A stretch of 64,000 nucleotides of DNA, taken from Chryseobacterium sp. (GTDB taxonomy: Bacteria > Bacteroidota > Bacteroidia > Flavobacteriales > Weeksellaceae). The stretch lies in NCBI RefSeq assembly GCF_008831505.1, contig NZ_CP044507.1, positions 620,001 to 684,000 of the forward strand. Direction: 5' to 3'. The notes below the pieces were generated by a model. That model was not told the DNA's origin, ran no database searches, and was given only the letters and a program-made list of their open reading frames with translations. Numbering within the stretch: the stretch's first letter is position 1; the number at the start of each line of letters is the position of its first letter. The position numbers were made by a program, and so were the translations under genes. Positions 15,838 through 23,764 of this stretch are shown piece after piece.

Positions 15838-15958
15838 AAATTGTGATGAATTTCCGTTAAAAAATTTCCATTGTTTGAGTGGCGGCGAGAAAAGAAATTT
15901 TGCAGCATTAGTGTATTTCCGCCCGAGTTTGGAAATTTTAGGAAATTCATTACAATTT
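15838..15958. repeat. Long imperfect inverted repeat
   Basis: The outer arms AAATTGTGATGAATTTCC (15838-15855) and GGAAATTCATTACAATTT (15941-15958) pair over 18 positions with one G-U. Inside them AAAATTTCC pairs with GGAAATTTT (15861-15869 with 15931-15939), then GGCGG with CCGCC (15881-15885 with 15919-15923), leaving a 33-base loop. It lies in the 375-base gap between the sorting-domain gene and tex. An 88-codon frame crosses it on the reverse strand, but its composition looks like the repeat, not a protein. Confidence 0.75.
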
Positions 15959-15971
15959 TAGCCGAGTTTCC

Positions 15972-16012
15972 AGTCTTGAATTTTTGGTTCTTTTGTTTCA
16001 AGACTAAAGAAC
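15972..16012. repeat. Two mutually exclusive hairpins
   Basis: AGTCTTGAA (15972-15980) pairs with TTCAAGACT (15997-16005). Its loop contains GTTCTTT (15987-15993), which instead can pair with AAAGAAC (16006-16012). The two stems cannot form together sensibly because no bases are left to cross the first stem. From memory, similar sequences are dispersed in Chryseobacterium-type genomes; this was not checked. Confidence 0.65.
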
Positions 16013-16074
16013 AACTATGTTTCTTCTACCAATAATACATAAAGAATCCTGGCGGTGTTGTATAAAGTGCCTTC

Positions 16075-18198
16075 TTACAAAATCATACTCAGCTGCACGC
16101 GCTTCCTTGCCTCATCAACCTCAGTCACCTTTACCTGCACATGCTGGTGCAGTTTCACCACCTCATTTACATCCGACACAAATCCCTCTTTCAGCTGTGA
16201 TATGTGAACCAGGCCGCTTTCCTTGATGCCCAGGTCCACAAAGCAGCCAAAAGCCGTAATATTGTTCACGATTCCGGGCAAAATCATGCCTGGTTTTAAA
16301 TCCTTAATGCCTTTCACTCCTGGGTCGAACTCAAAGACTTTCGCGGCTTTTCGCGGGTCCAGACCCGGCTTTTCCAGTTCTTTCAGGATATCTCTGATTC
16401 CCAGGATCCCGACTGTTTCAGTAATATAGTTCTCAGGATTAATTTGCACGATCTTCTCTTTGTTGGCAATAAGGTCTGCAGTTTTGAGGCCCAAATCTCT
16501 AGCCATCTTTTCAACAATGGGGTAGGCCTCCGGATGGACCGCCGAATTGTCCAGCGGATTCTTCCCGTTGGCAATCCTTACAAAAGCTGCCGCCTGCTGA
16601 TAAGCTTTTTCGCCAAGCCTTGGAACTTTTTTAAGCTGCTTCCGGTCTTCAAAAGCACCGTTTTCCGCACGGAAATTCACAATGTTTTCGGCCATCTTTT
16701 CGCCGATTCCCGAAACGTAGCTCAGCAAAGATTTGCTGGCGGTATTCAGGTTAATGCCCACCGCATTCACGCAACTCATGACAGTGGAATCGAGGTCATT
16801 TTTCAGTTGGGTCTGGTCCACATCGTGCTGATACTGGCCCACACCAATGGATTTTGCATCGATTTTCACAAGTTCTGCCAGGGGGTCCGAAAGTCTTCTT
16901 CCGATAGAAATGGCACCACGCACGGTGACGTCGAAGGACGGGAATTCTTCCCGCGCAATCTTGCTCGCAGAGTAAACGGAGGCCCCCGCTTCCGAGACTA
17001 CAAAGACCTGCGGCGGTTTATCGAAGGCAATTTTTCTGATGAAGAATTCCGTTTCGCGGCTGGCTGTACCGTTGCCGATGGATATTGCCTGAATATTATA
17101 GGCATTCACCATCGAGCGGATTTTCTTCATGGCCATGCCCGTTTCGTTCTGCGGTGCATGCGGATAGATGGTTTCGTTGTGCAGTAAATCGCCTTTCTCA
17201 TCCAGACAAACCACCTTGCAGCCGCTTCGGTAGCCGGGGTCTATAGCCAGTATTCGTTTTTCACCCAATGGCGCTGCCAGAAGCAGTTGCCTTAGGTTTT
17301 CTGAAAATATGGAAATTGCTTTTTCATCGGCTTTTTCTTTTGCCTCCTGCAGCGTTTCATTGGCAAGTGCGGGTTCCTGCAGCCTTTTGTAACTGTCCTT
17401 TATGGCCAGCCTGATCTGCTCCGTACATTCGTTATGTGATTTAATGATGGCCTGTTCAATAAGGTTAATGGCTTCATCCTTATCAGTCTCAACTTTGGTC
17501 TTCACAAAACCTTCAGTTTCCGCTCTCAGCATGGCCAAAAGCCGGTGCGAGGGAATGCGGTTCAGGCTTTCTTCCCACTCGAAATACTGACTGTACTTTT
17601 GGGCGGCTTGTTCGTCTTTTTTGGTTTTCACTACCCTGGACGAAATCATGGCTTTCCTTTGGAAAAGCCGGCGCAGGTTTTTTCTCACATAACCGTTTTC
17701 ATTGATCCATTCGGCCATAATATCACGGGCGCCCTGCAGTGCTTCCTCTTCTGTATTGACTTCTGAATTCAGATATTTCAGAGCCAGCGACTGCAGGCCA
17801 TTTGCCTTCTGACTCATTATGATTTTGGCTAAAGGTTCCAGTCCCTTCTCCTTCGCCGCGTCGGCTTTGGTTTTGCGGCGTTTTTTATAAGGAAGGTAAA
17901 GGTCTTCCAGTTCCTGAAGGTTAAAACTGCTGTCAATGCGCTGTTTAAGTTCAGAAGTTAATGCGTCCTGTTCTGTAATGGATTTCAGGATGCTTTCTTT
18001 CCTTTTAATGATTTCTTCAAACTGCGTATTCAGTTTCGCGATCTGTTCAATCTGCACTTCATCCAGGTTTCCTGTAGCATCCTTTCGGTAGCGCGAAATA
18101 AAGGGAACAGTGCAGTCTTCCGCAAGCAGTTTTAGTGTTGCATTAATGTATTTATCAGAAATTTGAAGGGATTGTTGGATAAAACCGGTGGATGTCAT
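16075..18198 (-). CDS. tex: Tex family RNA-binding transcription accessory protein
   Basis: 707 residues, close to the family norm. The N-terminal helical region has FISRYRKDATGNLDEVQI; the YqgF/RNase H-like domain is at about 320-440 (RILAIDPGYRSGCKVVCLD and AISIGNGTASRETE); helix-hairpin-helix motifs lie at about 490-560 (VNAVGINLNTASKSLLSYVSGIG); a C-terminal S1 domain is at about 635-705 (PGMILPGIVNNITAFGCFVDLG). Tex is a cytosolic nucleic-acid-binding protein acting on transcription. The start uses the ATG at 18198 rather than a TTG two codons upstream. No partner genes are adjacent. Confidence 0.96.
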   Translation of the reverse strand: MTSTGFIQQSLQISDKYINATLKLLAEDCTVPFISRYRKDATGNLDEVQIEQIAKLNTQFEEIIKRKESILKSITEQDALTSELKQRIDSSFNLQELEDLYLPYKKRRKTKADAAKEKGLEPLAKIIMSQKANGLQSLALKYLNSEVNTEEEALQGARDIMAEWINENGYVRKNLRRLFQRKAMISSRVVKTKKDEQAAQKYSQYFEWEESLNRIPSHRLLAMLRAETEGFVKTKVETDKDEAINLIEQAIIKSHNECTEQIRLAIKDSYKRLQEPALANETLQEAKEKADEKAISIFSENLRQLLLAAPLGEKRILAIDPGYRSGCKVVCLDEKGDLLHNETIYPHAPQNETGMAMKKIRSMVNAYNIQAISIGNGTASRETEFFIRKIAFDKPPQVFVVSEAGASVYSASKIAREEFPSFDVTVRGAISIGRRLSDPLAELVKIDAKSIGVGQYQHDVDQTQLKNDLDSTVMSCVNAVGINLNTASKSLLSYVSGIGEKMAENIVNFRAENGAFEDRKQLKKVPRLGEKAYQQAAAFVRIANGKNPLDNSAVHPEAYPIVEKMARDLGLKTADLIANKEKIVQINPENYITETVGILGIRDILKELEKPGLDPRKAAKVFEFDPGVKGIKDLKPGMILPGIVNNITAFGCFVDLGIKESGLVHISQLKEGFVSDVNEVVKLHQHVQVKVTEVDEARKRVQLSMIL

Positions 18199-18449
18199 TA
18201 GCAATTTTTGGAAATGCTAAAATAGGGATTTTAGTGATGTAAATCATCCGTGTGAGGTGTGCCTGCGTATTGATTTTACTTTTATTCCGAGAAGAATAGG
18301 GCGGGGACAATGAAATATGGATCAGCTGAAAATGTCAAAAAAAAATCACTACATTTGGATTAACTGATAATCTAATGCTCCACATCTGCATTGTCGAATA
18401 TGGATTATAAGGTTATCACATCTGTTTCCAAATACAAAGCCAATACACA

Positions 18450-18770
18450 ATGAAAAAGATATTTACCACTGTTTCAATATTCTGCGGATTGATCTCTGCT
18501 TTTGCGCAGAATTATACTCCGTCTAAAACCAAGAATGAACGCAAAGCCGATTATTCTGTTTCTGTTAAATCGGCTGAAGTTGATAACATCGACTGGAAGT
18601 CCATTAAGGATTTTTTCGCTGATAAAAAGGAGAATGATTCTGTTAAAATTTCAGTTAGAGTTATTGAGCCACAAATGACCAACCTGAAAACTGAAAAGAA
18701 ATATACCACACAGGGAATAGTAAAAAATATTAATGAGCTGATTTCGGTTCTAAAAAATATGCTGAAATAG
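18450..18770 (+). CDS. Small secreted protein, unknown function
   Basis: 106 residues with a signal peptide (MKKIFTTVSIFCGLISAFAQ). The mature 86 residues are lysine rich, with KADYSVSVKSAEVDNIDWKSIKDFFADKKENDSV followed by a short beta-like stretch (split here only for description). No cysteines and no sorting domain. I do not recognise a family. It stands alone between tex and a reverse-strand sorting-domain gene. A periplasmic location is likely. Confidence 0.7.
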   Translation: MKKIFTTVSIFCGLISAFAQNYTPSKTKNERKADYSVSVKSAEVDNIDWKSIKDFFADKKENDSVKISVRVIEPQMTNLKTEKKYTTQGIVKNINELISVLKNMLK

Positions 18771-18880
18771 TTTGCAGCAACTAATCGTGAAGCCCGTTTT
18801 GTCGCAGAGCATAAAGTGAAAGATGCGCCCAAATTGCTTATCTGCTGCGGCTTTTATTAAAAATCTTTACTACTTAATCC

Positions 18881-18913
18881 AAAAAAACCGTTCCCACATC
18901 TGCGGGAACGGTT
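18881..18913 (-). terminator. Terminator of the sorting-domain gene at 18932
   Basis: AACCGTTCCC/GGGAACGGTT, 10-bp stem with an 8-base loop, followed on the reverse strand by seven T. Confidence 0.88.
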
Positions 18914-18931
18914 ATCTTATATTTTATACTT

Positions 18932-19744
18932 CTATTTCTTAATAAATCTGCTGTTCAATACAGTTTCCTCTTTATCTTCAATGGTGATAAAGTAAACACC
19001 GGCTGAAAGCTCAGACACATCAACAGTTCCTCTTTTGGAAACTTCTCCTTTTTTTATCAAACGCCCGGCAGGGTCGTGAACTGAATATGCCGCATCAGCA
19101 GAAACTTTGGTTATGTGGAGAACGTCGGTTACTGGATTCGGATAAATTTTCAAGCCATTTTCTGCGCCTACTTCCGTGGTGGCCATGGCATTGTCCATAT
19201 CGAAGCCCATAGTGGCCAACCTGTGCTGAACTGTACCGCTGGCATTATTCATATTGCCGAAGACCGTTCGCGAATTCACGTTTATGGAGCCCTGCATAAT
19301 CTGAAATCCCGGTGAGTATCCCTCCTGCGAAAGCTCTACCATCAGGTTCTGTGTAGGATCATACGGGAAAGGCGTCTGAAGCGATATTTTGATATAATTA
19401 CCGCTTATCACCGGCGTGTTATAATTGACGGAATACACGGTCTGTAGGCCTGTAATAAAAGTGGAAGTCGGGAAAATAGTCATTGTGGTCGTGCCCATCT
19501 TAACTTTCAGGTTGGTAATATTGGGCGACGCTGCCGTTGAGGCTTTAAGATAGATCGCGACAATATTTCCTGCCGGTGCGGTCGGGAAATCACTTGGGTA
19601 ATATATGGATTGCCTGAAGTTACTTGATGAGTTCGCAAAGGGAATGGTATTGGCAATTTCAGTGGTCCCGGTGTACATATACTGCTGCGCAAAACCCTGT
19701 ACAGCCATCGCAGCGACTAAAAAAAGGAAGTTGATTTTTTTCAT
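18932..19744 (-). CDS. Secreted protein with T9SS type A sorting domain
   Basis: 270 residues. Signal peptide MKKINFLFLVAAMAVQGFAQ. The body (21-190) is a beta-rich module with repeated short hydrophobic strands and no visible catalytic residues. The sorting domain runs from about residue 196 (GLKIYPNPVTDVLHI) to the end, with GVYFITIEDKEE near the C-terminus. The likely fate is outer surface or extracellular, via the type IX system. Single gene with a strong terminator; no clear -7 box was seen upstream. Confidence 0.87.
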   Translation of the reverse strand: MKKINFLFLVAAMAVQGFAQQYMYTGTTEIANTIPFANSSSNFRQSIYYPSDFPTAPAGNIVAIYLKASTAASPNITNLKVKMGTTTMTIFPTSTFITGLQTVYSVNYNTPVISGNYIKISLQTPFPYDPTQNLMVELSQEGYSPGFQIMQGSINVNSRTVFGNMNNASGTVQHRLATMGFDMDNAMATTEVGAENGLKIYPNPVTDVLHITKVSADAAYSVHDPAGRLIKKGEVSKRGTVDVSELSAGVYFITIEDKEETVLNSRFIKK

Positions 19745-20010
19745 AGCTAATTATTTTGAGGTTTGAAGTTATGAATTCAGAGACCATTATTCACTGTCTT
19801 AGATAGAGGTCTTTAACAAATCTACTTATTTTATAAGTATGTTGTACAGTAAAGGCTTTTATTTTTTTGATGTATTTAGTGTTTTACAATATATGTTGAA
19901 TAAACTGTAAATAAATTTTGAAGAAGTGCGAAAAGACCTAGTTGGAAAAAGTCACCGGAATCTAGGAATTGGCATCATGGGTTGACGCTCTTTACTTTTA
20001 CATTTATCCA
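19745..20010. other. AT-rich intergenic stretch
   Basis: I see no gene, RNA or strong inverted repeat here. Confidence 0.5.
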
Positions 20011-20218
20011 ATGACTGAAACTCAAAAGCAAATCCTGGAAGAAATTTCAGGATATGAAGCAAAATCCTGGACAGCGTTTTGCGCAGGTACTGTTTAACCT
20101 GGATATTACGCAGTTTAAACCCAGCTCCGGTGAAGTCCGGGACATCTTTTACGATAGGGATGAGGTAGTATTGGAAAGAATTAGAGAAAGGATTGTGCAG
20201 TTTAAGGAACCAAAATAG
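20011..20218 (+). pseudogene. Frameshifted small protein gene (or a 54-residue remnant)
   Basis: The ATG at 20011 opens MTETQKQILEEIS, which then shifts frame; the next frame over reads on as DMKQNPGQRFAQVLFNLDI, ...QFKPSSGEVRDIFYDRDEV... and ends IVQFKEPK at a TAG (20216-20218). Joined, they make a coherent acidic protein of about 70 residues with the RFAQVLFNLDI pattern I associate with small conserved bacterial proteins of unknown function. A one-base change or short deletion near 20048-20052 would explain the break. An internal ATG at 20054 could still express the last 54 codons. Confidence 0.55.
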
Positions 20219-20757
20219 TAAGACACCCGGTTGTCATTCCAAAGGAACTTTGCAATACGCAGCAATTGTGAGGAAGCTGCACAATTTCAGTGTTGCTGGT
20301 TCTGTATGGATCAGTTGCACTTCAGGAAGTCGTCTAAGGTCTTTACCCATTAGGCATTCCAGCATTACTTATACTCCGGTCTCGCCTGAAAAATATTGAT
20401 AGCGGCCTTCTTGGATTATTGTAGCGGCAGCGTAGAGTGGAGCGGGACTTGAATAAGGCCAAAGCTTCACATTTGGCGAAATCTGCTTCAGTATCCCGTT
20501 TTAAAAAAAGATTTACGAAAATATATTTTCCAGTTACGGTACATTGGGGGCATTATTGCATGAGCAGTAAAAGAAATTCGGTAGAGACTTTATCATCCTA
20601 ATTATCAGGCAGCCGTAATCTCGGTAGCAGTCAATATAAATAGGATCCGTCAGGCTGGTAATCCTTTGAAACGAAATACGTCTGTTGGTACAATATTTCA
20701 GCGAGAATTCAGGAACAGAATCAGAAACCTTTTTACCACAACATTTATATCACTATA
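20219..20757. other. Gene-poor region, probably degenerate
   Basis: About 540 bases without a supportable gene. Short open frames exist but lack starts and protein-like composition. GGCCTT and AAGGCC arms flank a GC-rich patch at about 20400-20460, which may be the remains of a repeat. Nothing further can be said. Confidence 0.4.
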
Positions 20758-21291
20758 ATGAAAAAAAGTCTTTTAGAATCAGTAGGCAGTTGGTCTTCGG
20801 AATGTGAGATTTGCTATGGCAACGAATCAGAGACTGTTCAGTTTGGTTGTGTACAGGGAAGAAATATATGTTTAACCTGCATTCAGAAATATGAGTTAAA
20901 AAATTCGGACAGGACCCTTAATGAAGAACGCTCCCAGGTGCTAGAGAAAATCAGGGAGGAAATAAATGAAGTGATGGACGGGCAACATGTTCTCCGCGAA
21001 AATTTAAACAGTTGTGACAGTGAAAAGCTGTCCAAGATGATCGAATATTTAAACATAATCTGTGAGACCAAAATTAAACTGTCGGAAATGATTGCAGTAG
21101 CTTCGGTGTTGGAAGAAGATATTCTGAAGTTAAGGCATTCAGCGCATACTGATCCTATGAGTTTAAGCCATAAGGTAAGCCGGCAAAAGGATATAGAAGC
21201 AAATCTTATCACACAGAAACAATTGCTGGATAAAGTTTTAATACTGGGAGTATGCGAAGGATTAAATTATTACAGATCGTCCCAAATCTGA
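20758..21291 (+). CDS. ClpX-type zinc-finger protein with helical tail, unknown function
   Basis: 177 residues. The N-terminus has four cysteines in a C-x2-C-x18-C-x2-C layout (Cys16, Cys19, Cys38, Cys41: CEICYGN and NICLTCIQ), with spacing and flanking residues like the C4 zinc-binding domain of ClpX. An extra Cys31 lies between. The rest (about 50-165) is helical and charged, probably coiled coil (SQVLEKIREEINEV and later HKVSRQKDIEANLITQK). There is no ATPase domain, so it is not ClpX itself. It is preceded by degenerate DNA and followed by 220 bases with no gene, so no operon partner helps. Confidence 0.75.
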   Translation: MKKSLLESVGSWSSECEICYGNESETVQFGCVQGRNICLTCIQKYELKNSDRTLNEERSQVLEKIREEINEVMDGQHVLRENLNSCDSEKLSKMIEYLNIICETKIKLSEMIAVASVLEEDILKLRHSAHTDPMSLSHKVSRQKDIEANLITQKQLLDKVLILGVCEGLNYYRSSQI

Positions 21292-21511
21292 TTTCCGGTT
21301 TAATTCCGTTCTATATTCCGGCTAGACTAACAAATATTTAAGTTGGAGGCAAAGTCCGCGGAACTGTAGGCTGTCAGCCTCGGTTCAGCATACCTTTTCT
21401 TATTTTAAATCAGCCTGATGAAAGTATTTAGAGCGATTTTTTCCTTAAGATGCGTCCATTCCCTTTCCTCAGCCTGATTACAAAGCAAGACCTCCATCGT
21501 CTGTTCAGATG

Positions 21512-21778
21512 TTATAAACCCGAAGTGGGGGAAGCTGGAATTGCTGCTTCATTTTTGCCTCGCTGTTTCCGGAACTGGATATAAAGAACCGTTCCCGCGA
21601 TAATTTCAACTGAAGCGCCGGCCAGAGTGGAGTAGAAGGCGCCGGCCTGGAGGGGAAAAAGTACAAAAGCTGCCGCTCCCAGCAGCGAACCCATCAGCCA
21701 GTAGACTTTCAGGCCGTATAGCGTGGTGAATGTAAGGTATCGTCCGCCAATGATCATGAAACCGGAACTAAATCCCAC
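21512..21778 (-). CDS. Small membrane protein, unknown function
   Basis: 88 residues if the GTG at 21778 is used, or 81 from the ATG at 21757. There are two to three hydrophobic segments (about 4-20, 25-43 and 48-66) and a polar basic tail (FRKQRGKNE...). No family recognised. It is divergent from trmH with 20 bases between the starts, so its promoter would have to lie inside or beyond the trmH promoter. Coding confidence is moderate because of the unusual start. Confidence 0.55.
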   Translation of the reverse strand: MGFSSGFMIIGGRYLTFTTLYGLKVYWLMGSLLGAAAFVLFPLQAGAFYSTLAGASVEIIAGTVLYIQFRKQRGKNEAAIPASPTSGL

Positions 21779-21786
21779 ATTTTCCC

Positions 21787-21794
21787 TACTTTTG
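21787..21794 (+). promoter_or_regulatory. -7 box of trmH, 4 bases from ATG
   Basis: TACTTTTG followed by CCGC and then the ATG at 21799; predicts a leaderless mRNA. Confidence 0.65.
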
Positions 21795-21798
21795 CCGC

Positions 21799-22467
21799 AT
21801 GGATCACCAAACCACCTTTAACTACTTAAAGCGCTTTCTTACCGACGAAAGGCTGGCCAAAATTGAGCATTATGCGCCCGAAAGTTCGGATTTTGTGCTG
21901 CCCGTGATGGAGGATATTTTTCAGTTCCGGAATGCGGCGGCCATTGTAAGGTCGGTGGAGGCCTGTGGTTTCCACAAAATTGTGGCCATGGAAAGCATTA
22001 ATGAGTTCAGCCCCAATCCCAAGGTGACCAAAGGTGCCGAAACCTGGGTGGAGGTACAAAAAATGCCGCATAACCTGGATTCACTGCAGAAAATTAAGGA
22101 CAGTGGCTATAAAATCCTGGCCGTTTCGCCGGAGAATAATTCCACAATGCTCCCGGATTACGAACTGACGGCTCCTGTAGCGCTGGTGTTCGGCACCGAG
22201 AAAGAAGGCGTCACCGACGAAATCCTGAATTTTGCGGATGAAACGCTGGCCATTCCCATGTACGGTTTTACCAAAAGCTTCAATGTTTCGGTGGCGGCCG
22301 CCATCTGCTTTTATGAGCTCAAACAGAAGCTCATCAGGTCGGGCACGGACTACAAACTCTCCGGCGAGAAACTCTGGGAACTCAAGGTGCGCTGGGCCCG
22401 GAATTCCATTCCGCGCGGCCAGGAAGTCCTGGACAATTACCTGAAGTCATTGGAAAGCCAGATATAA
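21799..22467 (+). CDS. trmH: tRNA (guanosine-2'-O-)-methyltransferase, TrmH type
   Basis: 222 residues, SpoU/TrmH SPOUT fold. Motif 1 is visible as FQFRNAAAIVRSVEACGF (with the conserved Asn and Arg), motif 2 as VALVFGTEKEGVTDE and motif 3 as IPMYGFTKSFNVSVAAAI. The C-terminal extension KVRWARNSIPRGQEVLDNYL is that of TrmH, which methylates G18 in the D-loop of tRNA. The start is supported by a -7 box four bases upstream. A bidirectional-looking terminator follows. Confidence 0.95.
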   Translation: MDHQTTFNYLKRFLTDERLAKIEHYAPESSDFVLPVMEDIFQFRNAAAIVRSVEACGFHKIVAMESINEFSPNPKVTKGAETWVEVQKMPHNLDSLQKIKDSGYKILAVSPENNSTMLPDYELTAPVALVFGTEKEGVTDEILNFADETLAIPMYGFTKSFNVSVAAAICFYELKQKLIRSGTDYKLSGEKLWELKVRWARNSIPRGQEVLDNYLKSLESQI

Positions 22468-22491
22468 CCTTAAGCTTTTCATCATAAATAC

Positions 22492-22525
22492 AAATGCTCC
22501 GAAGCCTGAACTCCGGAGCATTTTT
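22492..22525 (+). terminator. Terminator between trmH and the SPFH gene
   Basis: TGCTCCG/CGGAGCA stem (22495-22501 with 22514-22520) flanked by A-run and T-run; it can serve both convergent genes. Confidence 0.88.
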
Positions 22526-22540
22526 GTGGACAAACACCTC

Positions 22541-23503
22541 TTATTTCATTTGGTAAAGGGTGTTGCTGCCGCTGCCCAAAACGGTGGTCGGCATTACGCC
22601 GTCCCATTTCAGCACGCGCTGGTATTCCACATAGGTAGAGGTGATTTCCTGCTGCTTCAGGCTGATGGCCTTGGCATCGGCCTGTGCACGGATCACGATG
22701 GAGGCGGAGTCACCTTTGGCCAGCTGGATTTTCCTTTGCGCATCGGCCTGGGCTACACGCGCCTGGGCTTCGGCTTTGATGGCATCGGCATCAGCGGTGG
22801 CCTTGTCTTCAATGGACTGGCGGATGGCTTTGGGCGGCTGGATATTGGTCTTCAGCTGGGATACCAGGAACCATTTTCCGATTCTTTTGTTCACCTCAGA
22901 TAAAATCTCGGCTTCGTAAGTTTCCCTGTTATTGAAAAGGTAATCGATGGAGTGTCTGTTGGCCACATCATTGATCGCCCCGATGATGGCGTTGTTCAGC
23001 CAGCCTTCCTGTATGGCTTCCAGTCCGCCCTTGGTGTAGGTGGAACGCAGGTTGGTAAACATATCAGCGGCCGTACTTTCCTTCACCGAATAGTTGAAGG
23101 AAGGTTTGATGGGGCAGGGGAAACCGCCTTTGGCCACAATAATGGATTCCGGGTATTCGATATGACGCTGGTCCAGCGGGATTTCCTGGATTTCCTGGGT
23201 GTATTTATTGTAGAACACGACTCCTGAAACTTCCTCGGTGTAAGACACTCCACGCTTGTCGCCCAGCAGGTTGATGAGCAGTCCTTTGTGTCCTACGCTG
23301 ATGACATCGTAGTTCATAGGTTGGAGCAGTGCGGCCACTATGGCTACAAAAATGAAAGTGGCGGGTTTCCACTTCATCCCTGTGGGTGTGCGCCGGCCGT
23401 TTTTGTCCGGCTCGGAGTAGGTGAGGAGATCCAGTTTGCGGGTGAAAATCCCGATAATGACAATGAGTGCAATAAGCAGCAATAGTAAAAATGTTAACGA
23501 CAT
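22541..23503 (-). CDS. SPFH/prohibitin-family membrane protein
   Basis: 320 residues. Two N-terminal membrane segments (about 2-22 and 46-63) precede a band 7/SPFH domain (GHKGLLINLLGDKRG onward) and a long charged helix (about 235-295) rich in Ala, Gln and Lys typical of prohibitin-like coiled coils (EAQARVAQADAQRKIQ). Such proteins form large ring assemblies in membrane microdomains and often protect or steer proteases such as FtsH. Single gene, convergent with trmH. Confidence 0.9.
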   Translation of the reverse strand: MSLTFLLLLLIALIVIIGIFTRKLDLLTYSEPDKNGRRTPTGMKWKPATFIFVAIVAALLQPMNYDVISVGHKGLLINLLGDKRGVSYTEEVSGVVFYNKYTQEIQEIPLDQRHIEYPESIIVAKGGFPCPIKPSFNYSVKESTAADMFTNLRSTYTKGGLEAIQEGWLNNAIIGAINDVANRHSIDYLFNNRETYEAEILSEVNKRIGKWFLVSQLKTNIQPPKAIRQSIEDKATADADAIKAEAQARVAQADAQRKIQLAKGDSASIVIRAQADAKAISLKQQEITSTYVEYQRVLKWDGVMPTTVLGSGSNTLYQMK

Positions 23504-23715
23504 ATAAATAGTTTTTAATGGTTTTGATTAATAATAAGGAAATTTTATGAAAAATCCAAGTATTTATATCAATAAACTATTAAAATGTGTTAATTCTATA
23601 TCAATTAATTTACGATGATGATTTATGCTGCTTGTATTCAGGTCTTTAGGGGTTGGCCGTAGAGTCGGTCAGTAAATTGTTAAATTTAAGCTTCAAGTCT
23701 GGCTTCTTTGTCCAA
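23504..23715. other. Intergenic, no feature
   Basis: AT-rich. A 23-codon frame starts at an ATG near 23550 but has no support. No RNA gene is seen. Confidence 0.4.
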
Positions 23716-23741
23716 ATAAAAAACGCTCCTGAAAAGGAGCG
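23716..23741 (-). terminator. Terminator of the M23 peptidase gene
   Basis: CGCTCCT/AGGAGCG stem with a four-base loop, followed on the reverse strand by six or more T. Confidence 0.9.
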
Positions 23742-23764
23742 CAGATGTTTTTATGTGGCTGTTC

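Noticed and set aside
15735-16001. 88-codon frame on the reverse strand
   Set aside because: It crosses a long inverted repeat and its residues are those of the repeat arms; no start signal and no protein-like pattern.
15972-16012. H-type pseudoknot
   Set aside because: There are no bases between the 3' arm of the first stem and the 3' arm of the second, so a 9-bp stem could not be crossed; competing hairpins are the better reading.
20193-20399. 68-codon frame downstream of the broken gene
   Set aside because: Overlaps the end of the broken gene in another frame and has no protein-like composition.
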